A DNA stretch of 64,000 nt, taken from Vickermania ingenoplastis (taxonomy: Eukaryota; Euglenozoa; Kinetoplastea; Trypanosomatida; Trypanosomatidae). Positions 45,958-53,869 of this stretch are shown here, piece after piece. Positions within the stretch are counted from its first letter, which is position 1, and every line of letters starts with the position of its first letter. The position numbers and the translations under genes are program-made. The notes under the pieces are model-generated. The model searched no databases and was not told the origin of the DNA. It saw nothing but the letters and a program-made list of their open reading frames with translations. The DNA lies in contig VFSE01000072.1 in assembly GCA_010157825.1 (NCBI GenBank), positions 248,001-312,000 of the forward strand. Direction: 5' to 3'.

Positions 45958-48444
45958 CTACGCCTTCCACGGCAGCTCGTCCTCGCTGTCGGACCAGTCC
46001 GCCCCCTCTCCCGGCCCATCAAGGCCGTGGTCATCCTCCGGCACGGCCTCCGCAGAGGAGTAGCTCGCCTGCAGCACCTCCAGCAGGCTCAAGTCCCTCG
46101 TCAGAAATAGCAACAGCAGCACCGCCAGCATCGCGGAGAGAAGCCCCGCCACACTGCTGGCGCCGAGCTGGACCACCCCAACGAAGCCGTACACCCCGTG
46201 AGCCGTCACCACGAGCACGTCGTTCACCCCATCCCCGTTGAAGTCCGCCACGAGGAGGGGCCCCACAGGCGGGTGGGGGAGGGTGACGTGCTGCACCACA
46301 GCACCGCTGCTGGTATGCAGGGTCGCCATCGCCCTGTCGCCCACCGCAATGACATACGGCTCGGCGCGGTCGAACCGCTGCACGCCCCCGCCCACGAACT
46401 CGGGATCGTCGTCGCGCTGGGGCTGGGAGATGGCGTACGGCGAGAGATGCGGATAGTGCGACTCCGCCCCGGGCGAGAAGCTCGTTCGGGCGGCGGTGCG
46501 CCAGGCCACGCGCCGGCGCGACGGGTCGAGGGACGTGACCAGCCCGGAGTCCAGGAGGAAGAGCGCGCGTCGCTCCAGCGCCACCACCCCGGGGGCCCTC
46601 GAGTACTGCAGCTGCACCACCAACGGCGGTGCGGCGGAGGTGCTCTGCGACACACTGTTGTAACTCCCGAGCAGCTCCAGCTTGTCCACCGCGGGGGAGG
46701 AGGACGCCGCCGCGGTGTCGCCCCGCATGAAGCGCTGCAGGAAATTGGAGTTGGCAAAGATCCCTGGGGTGTCGCATATGGTGCTGTTCAGGAGCAGGTG
46801 CCGCGCTGCGGGTAACCCAGTCCTGATGACCCCCTCGCACTCCATGTCGGTGCTCACACCGAACCGCCCGAAGGATTTGGTCTCCACCCCGATGCGGTTG
46901 GCGATGGACTCGATCTGGAAGTCGTCGTTGATATCGTCGTAGTACGTGTCGACCGTGAGCGGGATCACGCTGGTGAGGCTGTAGCCAGAGTACAGGTGCA
47001 CCACTTCCATCCCCTCCTTGCTGTGGAGGACCAGGCCATTTGGCGGGTGCTCCAGGCGGTGGGCATGCCGGGCACGGCGCATACCCCGCACGTGGCCCTC
47101 ACCGTGGTGCGCCATGGGCAGCTGCAGGCGAGACCGGACCTCCTCGAGGCGCTGGGCCATCACATCCCCCAGCTCCCCGTAGTCGTTCGCCTCCGTTCGA
47201 AATATTTTGCTCTGTGCTAGCAGCGTCACGCCGCGGCGAGACGGTTTCGCGGCGTCGGCGGTGGCGTTCGGCTGCTGCTTGCGGCCCAGGCCCCGTCCCG
47301 CGCCCTCCGCCGCCCCGCGGCGCACGTTGCCACGGTTGCGGCTCTGGTAGAGCACGTGGGGGTGCAGCTGTTCATCCCATGGGTGGCGGTAGTAGTGTGG
47401 CAGAGCCGAGATGATAGACTCTCGGTAGGTGGTCCACGGCTTCTCGTACATTCGAGAAGGCCGCGTGGCGTGGGAACTTCGCTGGAAGTGCACGCCGCCA
47501 GCGGACCCGACTCCCATCACCCCCGGAGGCCTTGTGGCGTCGTCGAAGGCAAATTTGGGGGCGGAAAGAAAATCTCGGGGGCTGAGATCTGCCGCACCCT
47601 TCTTTTGCGGCACCGGGGAGGAGGCGTTCGAGAGCAGCTTCTCCCTGTCCGCCTCTTCCTGGTGCACCTCGTGCAGCACGTCATCCATCTCTCCACCGAG
47701 GTCCGAGAGGTACCGCCAGCGATCTTTGCCATCCCCGCCATGAAAAGCCGCAAACAGGCGAGCAGGGGAGTTGTCGCTGTCCCTCGCGGCGACGGCAACG
47801 ATCACCATGCCGCTGTCGTCGTCGAACACCCGCTCCCACATCACCGATACGGCGGCGTGGGTCAACGGCTGCTCCGCCCTCGCCTCCACCGGGGCGATCT
47901 CACGTGCCCACAGGGGCTGGAAGAGGTCCGCGGCATCGCCATCCGTCGCGGCACCGGCGCGCTGCATTTCCTGCCAGGTGCTGGGAAGTCGGATCAGTGT
48001 CAGGGCGTACGATTCGTCCACCACGGCGATCATCATGCTCTCCTCGAGGTCGCGGATCTCGTGGGAGTCCGGGGGGTTCAAGGGATCACCGTCCGACTGC
48101 AGAGGCGCCGGCGGGCGAATGTGGCCGGCGCCAATTCCAACAATTTTCGCACTGAACTCTCGTTCAAGGGTAGGCTGCAGGGGTATGAAGATGTTCTCTG
48201 TGTTAGCTTGGATATCGGCTGTGAAGTAGAGGGCCAGGCGCTTCCCTCGAGCCACTACCAGTGTTTCTGATCCATCCGACAGCGCAATGACAAGTGGTTT
48301 CGGCCCCGGCTGGCTCACGCTGCTCTCCAGGCTGTCGAACGGCGCGACAAACCCGCTCTGAAAACTAATGGCCCCTTCCTGGGCCCAGAAGAAAATCGAG
48401 AAGATGATGGCCAGCATCACCAGCATAGCATCGCGGAGCTGCAT
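45958..48444 (-). CDS. FG-GAP repeat membrane protein
   Basis: The 828-residue protein begins with a hydrophobic signal anchor (residues 6-21, LVMLAIIFSIFFW) and ends with a second span at about 760-781 (AGLLSAMLAVLLLLFL) followed by an acidic cytosolic tail. Between them is a lumenal or extracellular beta-rich domain. The clearest FG-GAP unit is LLVADFNGDGVNDVLVVTAHG, with a Ca-binding DxNGDGxxD loop; a second possible one is DTYYDDINDDFQIESI. Such repeats fold into an integrin-alpha-like beta propeller. Single-copy proteins of this layout are conserved across trypanosomatids with unknown function. The two spans would put both ends in the cytosol if neither is cleaved. The ATG at 48444 is the only start. 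Confidence 0.85.
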   Translation of the reverse strand: MQLRDAMLVMLAIIFSIFFWAQEGAISFQSGFVAPFDSLESSVSQPGPKPLVIALSDGSETLVVARGKRLALYFTADIQANTENIFIPLQPTLEREFSAKIVGIGAGHIRPPAPLQSDGDPLNPPDSHEIRDLEESMMIAVVDESYALTLIRLPSTWQEMQRAGAATDGDAADLFQPLWAREIAPVEARAEQPLTHAAVSVMWERVFDDDSGMVIVAVAARDSDNSPARLFAAFHGGDGKDRWRYLSDLGGEMDDVLHEVHQEEADREKLLSNASSPVPQKKGAADLSPRDFLSAPKFAFDDATRPPGVMGVGSAGGVHFQRSSHATRPSRMYEKPWTTYRESIISALPHYYRHPWDEQLHPHVLYQSRNRGNVRRGAAEGAGRGLGRKQQPNATADAAKPSRRGVTLLAQSKIFRTEANDYGELGDVMAQRLEEVRSRLQLPMAHHGEGHVRGMRRARHAHRLEHPPNGLVLHSKEGMEVVHLYSGYSLTSVIPLTVDTYYDDINDDFQIESIANRIGVETKSFGRFGVSTDMECEGVIRTGLPAARHLLLNSTICDTPGIFANSNFLQRFMRGDTAAASSSPAVDKLELLGSYNSVSQSTSAAPPLVVQLQYSRAPGVVALERRALFLLDSGLVTSLDPSRRRVAWRTAARTSFSPGAESHYPHLSPYAISQPQRDDDPEFVGGGVQRFDRAEPYVIAVGDRAMATLHTSSGAVVQHVTLPHPPVGPLLVADFNGDGVNDVLVVTAHGVYGFVGVVQLGASSVAGLLSAMLAVLLLLFLTRDLSLLEVLQASYSSAEAVPEDDHGLDGPGEGADWSDSEDELPWKA

Positions 48445-48785
48445 CGTGAGGTCTCACGGAGAGATTCCCTTATTGTCAGGGGGGACGCAAGAAGAGCTGT
48501 GTTGTTGTTGTTGTTTTGATTTATTCTATTTGATCTATTACTTCTTGTCTTGTCTGGAGCGTTGAGTGTGAATATGAGGGGAAAGAAGAGTGGAGGCGGG
48601 TTAGAAAAAAGGAAAAAAAATCAAATAAAAGAACGGCGGGGGAGAGGACCGTCCAAGAAGCAATGATTGATACTGAAAAATAATTTCTGTGCATATGTGC
48701 AGTGCCGTTGAGGATCGCTTAGTTTCCGCTTCGTCTCCCTTCCTATGGGCGTTGGTTCATTGGTTGATTAGTTGGTACTCCGCTG
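48445..48785 (-). other. Intergenic region
   Basis: The transcript has CTCTTCTTGCGTCCCCCC (48479-48496) then AG at 48469-48470, about 25 nt before the FG-GAP ATG. (GTT)n is at 48501-48515. The remainder is the 3' flank of the PAXX-like gene. No gene is seen. Confidence 0.45.
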
Positions 48786-49700
48786 CTACTTCTTTGCCCC
48801 AAAGGAGAGCCCTCTGGGCCGCTTTTGCCCAGCGGTAGCACGCTGGTGCGGGTGGACAAGATTGCGGCCGGCGATGCTGCTGCTGCTGCTGCCGTGCGGT
48901 GCGTGGCGCCGCTCATCCGCGCCGCCGGCATTACCTACCGCGTCGTTGTCGCCGGCCGGCTCCAGGCGCAGCGATACCTCTGGTGGTGCGTCAACGGGAG
49001 GCCACATCAGTGTGGGGATCTCCACGTCGAAATGGCCGGGGCCCCCTCGGGCAGCAGCAGCCACGTCGGAATGGTGTGTAGCGAGCAGTTGCAAGTAGGC
49101 GCTGGACAGCTGGGTGGAAACAAGCTGCATCAGCCTCTGTGTATGCGGGCAGTCCACACGTGCGAGGGCTGCCTCGCACGAAAGCTGCGGGAAGGCCGCC
49201 GTGATGGCGCTCCCGCCGGTCGCTTCGAGCCGAACGTCCCCCTGCAGCTGCACGGTGTGGACCATCTCCCGCAGCAGCTGTTTCCACGTCATCGCGCTGC
49301 AAGCACTGCTGCTGCATTCGCTGAGGGTACGCACGGGAAAGGACGTGTGCTCGGGCCCACCCACCCCGTGTGGCGCAAAGGGTGGCGGCTGTGCGGCAGC
49401 GGCACTCACCGTGATAGTGCAGCGCCAGCACACTTCCCAGTCCCGCGACAAGATAAAGCAGATGGCAGGGGATCGACTCGCTGATGTGGAGAAGCCTGGT
49501 CCCGCTGCGGCGGCTCTGCTCGGCGTGGGCTGGGATTTGAGGGCACTCTGACTGCTGCCGCAGGTGCACTGTAGTGCCGAAGCATCTCGGTGTGCCGCGC
49601 TGGCGTCCAGAAGCAGCGCGAACAGGAATGCCGGCTCGCCCTGAGGCAGCTGGGCACGCATCATAGCAAAACCATCTGGACCTCTGGTAGCCCCTAACAT
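48786..49700 (-). CDS. PAXX-like (XRCC4-superfamily) candidate
   Basis: The 304-residue protein is not an obvious family member, but its order of segments matches human PAXX as I recall it. Residues 23-32 (PAFLFALLLD) and 79-98 (AICFILSRDWEVCWRCTI) could be the first head strands and the strand leading into the W-containing turn. Residues 140-180 (KQLLREMVHTVQLQGDVRLE, then GGSAITAAFPQL) resemble the PAXX stretch of a helix then two strands before the long helix (183-208). The last 27 residues (278-304) read RNLVHPHQ, then GQKRPRGLSFGAKK, like the PAXX tail (SLINPG then KKPAGGVDF) that binds Ku. The rest of the C-terminal third is disordered. PAXX helps Ku-dependent end joining. The acceptor CAG (AG at 49742-49743) follows a C-rich tract 41 nt upstream. 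The call is an inference; the gene itself is secure. Confidence 0.5.
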   Translation of the reverse strand: MLGATRGPDGFAMMRAQLPQGEPAFLFALLLDASAAHRDASALQCTCGSSQSALKSQPTPSRAAAAGPGFSTSASRSPAICFILSRDWEVCWRCTITVSAAAAQPPPFAPHGVGGPEHTSFPVRTLSECSSSACSAMTWKQLLREMVHTVQLQGDVRLEATGGSAITAAFPQLSCEAALARVDCPHTQRLMQLVSTQLSSAYLQLLATHHSDVAAAARGGPGHFDVEIPTLMWPPVDAPPEVSLRLEPAGDNDAVGNAGGADERRHAPHGSSSSSIAGRNLVHPHQRATAGQKRPRGLSFGAKK

Positions 49701-50433
49701 AGGTCCCGACCTCGAGCCCCGCTCCCTTTTTTTGTGTGAGTCTGTGCGTTAAGGGGGTGTGGGAGGGAGGGGGGGCCTTTTTTATTGTTCCTTATGTATG
49801 TTGTAGAGAGTTGGTTGATTTATTTATTTTCCACCATGCGGGCAATGAGAAGGAAAAAAGAGAACAATGAGGAGGAGGAGGGTTGGAGGAAAAAAAAAAA
49901 AAACTGATCGATAGAGCCCCGCATGGAGGCTGAGGAGTCCAACCACACATCATGTGTGTGTGGAGGGATGCAGATTTCTGTTTCCACCACCAGTGAATGA
50001 TGTCTCTTTCCGTTGTTGTTGGTTCATTCGTTCATTTACGGTTGAACTTCTAGCAACTCTAGTCTATTTCAAGAAGACGAAAGGGAAACAACAAAAAAAA
50101 GCCATCTCGAGCAGCTGCAGAGGAAATGTATACGGTGCTCTATGAAGAATAATAATAGTGGGAGAGGAAAGGGAAAGCGGTACTGTACACGGTGGTGATT
50201 GCAACGGGATACTATGGTGATCGCGAAGAGATCGATGTGAAGGACAGAGATAGGGCGGAGGGTATCCGCTCCAAAAAAGAGAGAACAGCAAACACAAGCT
50301 TGTTGGACGCTATCTACATTCGTCGTAGTGCGTACCCCGTCCTCGAATCCCTCCGTACGATCCATCTAACTCTATTACTGCATTGTCCATTGATGGGGGG
50401 AGGGAGGGGCAGGCTCTTCGTCTTTGTCTCTGG
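49701..50433 (-). other. Intergenic region
   Basis: The C-rich tract in the transcript (49751-49779) and CACAG (AG at 49742-49743) form a strong acceptor for the PAXX-like gene. A run of A on the plus strand lies at 49890-49902. The rest is the 3' flank of the tubulin-ligase gene. No gene is seen. Confidence 0.45.
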
Positions 50434-53226
50434 TCAGGGAGTTGCTGGCTCTTCCTCTTCATCTGTTCCATCATCCTCTTCATCCTCTTCTACAAACTCC
50501 TCAGACGGCAACTCCGTCGGGTAAATGCGCTCAAACCCATTGCGGTGCAGTGGATCTGGCACGGTGTTGCCGGGACTCCCTCGCTTGCTCTTTTGAGGAG
50601 ACGCGTTCGTTTTCTTCTTTCGCTTCGGGAAGTGCGGTGAAATGGCCAAGTCGATGATGTCTGTGGCGACCTGGCGCACGAGGCGGGACGCGATGCCCGG
50701 AGACCCATTGATCTCCAGCAGCCACACATGCAGGTCCTCATCAACGATGAAGTCATATCCAAAGAGCTGGAAAGAGTAGGTCGACGGGGGCTTCGTGTCG
50801 GGCGGGATGCCGGACCGCCCCGCCGCGATCGTATCTTTAATGATGTAGTACATCTGTGGTATAATCGTGTTGGCCAGCGTCGGCTCCTGGATCGACTCCA
50901 GGTGGGGTGCGGTGGACGGCATCGTGGGATCCTCTGCCCCTGCCCACCGAGGAGTGCTTTGCTGCTGCCGTTGCAGACGGCGGCGCTGCTTCAGCAGTTT
51001 CTTCCCCTTGAACCGCACGAGGCCGTCGAGGTGCTCCCGCCAGAGCTCGTTCTCCTCTTCGAATGCGGCGTACTCCTCGGCCTCCGCCTGAATGCAGTGA
51101 TTCGTGATGTGGGCGTACACATCCTTCGGGCTCTCGCACAACGCCGTGTCCCTCGAGTACTCCACACTACTCAGACGCATCACCAGCTCTCGGTGAACAA
51201 AAATCGACGAGTCATGACAGCGTAGGAGAGCGAGGCAGCGAATGTCAAACTTGCGTCGGTGGAACAGTAGCGGTCGATCAATGTACCGCTGCGCAACCCA
51301 CATGGAGGCGTTCTTCCCCGTTGATCGATCGTTGTCCACGAAATCGCACAGCTGTTGAATCCCCTGCGCATCGCCCTTGAAGATCTTGATGTTTTTACCG
51401 TGGCAGCCAGCGGAACTCTTTAGAATCCACAGCGGCGTCGCCTCCTCCTCTTCCGCCGCGCGTTGCGCCATATACAGGAGCGGCACACGCTCGTCAGACC
51501 GCGCTCCCGACCCTCGCGACGCAATGAAAAAGGTTTGTGGTAAATAGGTGCCCAGCGTCCGCCAATCCTTCTGGTGGTGTTTGAGCAGCGTCCGCACCAT
51601 CGAGCATTTGAGGGTGATCGAACGCATCGACTCCACGTAGTTCACCACGCGGGGCAGGCCATCGGCCCCCATCGGCAGCGCGGGTGGAGAGAGGGCGCCG
51701 GAGCCGGGCAGGCCGCCAAACCGCGACGCAAGCGGCCGGCGGCCGAGAAACATCCCTGGGTGCGGCCTGCTCGGGCTAGTGTGGTGGTACGGCTGAGCGC
51801 CCAGGCGCACCGCCTCACGGCGATCGCGAGCGACGCGTTCGGTTGACAGCTTCTCGCCGAGCAGGAGGTGGACGTTCATTTGTGTTAGGTATGTGCCCTT
51901 CTCGGGGCAGAAGAGGCGCGCGTTGTCCGTTCTCGGAGCAATCTGGAGGCGGGACCACTGATGTTTGGTGACGAGTTGCCTCGCCACCTCCTCGTAGATG
52001 GAGCCGCAGTGCGCCATGGTGGCCACCACCATCGGCCGATCCCGCTCTGCGCTAGACCGATGCTTCGAGTGCTGCCGTCGCGGTGACGTTCGATGCTTGG
52101 AGCGCCTGCTGGAGAGCCCAGAGCGGCTCGAGGGCCGCGTCGTCGTGTACGTCTCTGCGCTTACGCTATCTCCTGGCAGCTCCTCCGCCGTATCGGCCGA
52201 CAGGGCGGTGCTGTTTGCCACCGCCACGGATGCTGCTGCCGCGGGCTCCGGCTCTTCCGCGCGCCTGCTGCGCATCTCCATCCGCTCCGGCGTGTTTGGC
52301 CGGCGGCGGCGGGAGCCGGAGCCAACGGGCGGTGAGGTGTGCTCATGCGCTTCTCTATGTGTTTCTGGCTGGTGATCCCCTTCAGGCGCCGTTGCCGCGG
52401 CGGCAGCGCGGGCGGCAGCGAGGTTCTTTTTGCGCTGGGCGTGCGCCCGGATGCGAGGGCGGCGCAGAGAGGATTGGTACATGGAGGCGATCTGCGACAC
52501 GCTGTTGTTGCTGGAACAGAAGGAGCTGTTCCGCAGCGATGCCTTCTCGCGTGGGTGGCTCAGGTTCGTCATAGCCGAGACGCGGCTGCAGGTCGACTCC
52601 GCCCCGCCGCTCGGCGCGAGCAGCGAGACAAGAAATCCCTCTGGCCTGCGGTGGTCGACTGGCACCGGCAGCGTGGCGATGTCGGAGCGGCGATGGGCCG
52701 AGGCCGGGGCGGTGGGGCGCAGCCCGCGCCTCGGCCGTCGCTCCTGCAGCGGCTCCGGCTGAAAGGGCTCGGGTGAAGCCGATGCGGCGCTGGGTGGGCG
52801 GTCGAGCGAGACGGCGCCCGTGGCGGTGGGGCGCGAGACGGCGCGTCTTACACGCTGCGGCGGGCCGGCGAGGACTTCCGGTACAGTAGCCGGTGATTCG
52901 TCACGCTGCGGGGCCGTCGGGGGGGCCTGGTCGCCCCTCCGGTCCCGGCCCCGGTCCGGTGTCTCTCGGCAGCGAGCCGAAGCGGCGCGGGGGGGGATGG
53001 GTGTGCCGCCTACCGGGCAGAGAACGCCGTCCCTCACGCCCCCCACCCGCACACTGGGGAACGATGCGTCGCGCTCCTCACTGGCGGTGGAGCTGCGCGA
53101 CAAGCCGCCATCGCCCGCAGAAAAGTGAGCAACGCTGGGCGATCCTTCCTTGGGGGCGGGGGAGGGCGGTGGCCGGCCATGGCTGGTGGACGGCAATGGC
53201 AGCGCAGCAGCTGGTGTCGCGCTCAT
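50434..53226 (-). CDS. Tubulin tyrosine ligase-family protein (close to TTL itself)
   Basis: The 930-residue protein has a disordered, Pro/Arg-rich N-terminal half (about 1-460) and an ATP-grasp TTL domain after about 470. Motifs are WILKSSAGCHGKNI (ATP-binding loop), WVAQRYIDRPLL and RKFDIRCLALL, then ITNHCIQ, and finally SFQLFGYDFIVDEDLHVWLLEINGSPG with E838 and N840 as metal ligands. The HITNHCIQ, SFQLFGYDF and DIAISPHFP segments resemble tubulin tyrosine ligase proper more than polyglutamylases. The enzyme would re-add tyrosine (or glutamate) to alpha-tubulin tails. The tail is basic then acidic (EEFVEEDEEDDGTDEEEE), which itself looks like a tubulin tail. The frame opens at a TTG; the ATG at 53226 lies 24 nt after a clean acceptor (CCGCAG, AG at 53251-53252). 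Confidence 0.9.
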   Translation of the reverse strand: MSATPAAALPLPSTSHGRPPPSPAPKEGSPSVAHFSAGDGGLSRSSTASEERDASFPSVRVGGVRDGVLCPVGGTPIPPRAASARCRETPDRGRDRRGDQAPPTAPQRDESPATVPEVLAGPPQRVRRAVSRPTATGAVSLDRPPSAASASPEPFQPEPLQERRPRRGLRPTAPASAHRRSDIATLPVPVDHRRPEGFLVSLLAPSGGAESTCSRVSAMTNLSHPREKASLRNSSFCSSNNSVSQIASMYQSSLRRPRIRAHAQRKKNLAAARAAAAATAPEGDHQPETHREAHEHTSPPVGSGSRRRRPNTPERMEMRSRRAEEPEPAAAASVAVANSTALSADTAEELPGDSVSAETYTTTRPSSRSGLSSRRSKHRTSPRRQHSKHRSSAERDRPMVVATMAHCGSIYEEVARQLVTKHQWSRLQIAPRTDNARLFCPEKGTYLTQMNVHLLLGEKLSTERVARDRREAVRLGAQPYHHTSPSRPHPGMFLGRRPLASRFGGLPGSGALSPPALPMGADGLPRVVNYVESMRSITLKCSMVRTLLKHHQKDWRTLGTYLPQTFFIASRGSGARSDERVPLLYMAQRAAEEEEATPLWILKSSAGCHGKNIKIFKGDAQGIQQLCDFVDNDRSTGKNASMWVAQRYIDRPLLFHRRKFDIRCLALLRCHDSSIFVHRELVMRLSSVEYSRDTALCESPKDVYAHITNHCIQAEAEEYAAFEEENELWREHLDGLVRFKGKKLLKQRRRLQRQQQSTPRWAGAEDPTMPSTAPHLESIQEPTLANTIIPQMYYIIKDTIAAGRSGIPPDTKPPSTYSFQLFGYDFIVDEDLHVWLLEINGSPGIASRLVRQVATDIIDLAISPHFPKRKKKTNASPQKSKRGSPGNTVPDPLHRNGFERIYPTELPSEEFVEEDEEDDGTDEEEEPATP

Positions 53227-53869
53227 TGGTGCAGGTATGGACAGCGAAGACTGCGGGAGAAGCCGCAGTTCCCAAGGCAACCTTTGTATATATATGGAGA
53301 CGAATGGTCAATGCAGCGGTAGTTGGTATCCCTCGCAGCACGCGCACCAAGCCAAAAAGCTTTGTGTGGTCGGCTACCAGGAGGAAAGGAAAGAAGGTAG
53401 AAAGAAGAAGAGAAAAGGAGAGAGAGAGAGAGAACGAAGAAGCAGCTCTTTCTTTGTTTTTTTTTTGTTGTTGTTGTTGGTGGTGTTTTGCTTTGTTTTG
53501 TTTTTTAAGGGCGAAATACATACGCATGCAATGTCTCCGCATACATGCAATCGGTGAGATTCATTTGTTTGTTCCTAGTTGGTGTCGGTGTTGAACTAGA
53601 ATTCAAAGGGATGAGATGATACTGAAGCACTGCTTCAGCGTTCTGCGTCAAGGTCTATGAGTGTGTCTCTGTCCAGAGCGATCTGGAAATTTATTTTTTT
53701 TTATTATTTTTTTTTATCAAGAAGATTAGTCGAGAGCCAAACGACAGGGAAGGAACGAGTCAGCGGGAAATGGGCGGCTCTGCTCCAGGCAGTAATGTGT
53801 GACGACTCCATCCCGTGGGAAGGGCGGTCAGGGACAAGTGACAACTCGGCTCCGCCAGCGGCTTCAGGC
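53227..53869 (-). other. Intergenic region
   Basis: The leader of the tubulin-ligase gene is about 24 nt. Beyond it are (AT)n at 53287-53297, a purine-rich plus-strand block (53380-53437), and T runs at 53455-53466 and 53692-53714, which are A runs in the transcript and belong to the 3' flank of the mitochondrial-like gene. No gene is seen. Confidence 0.45.
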
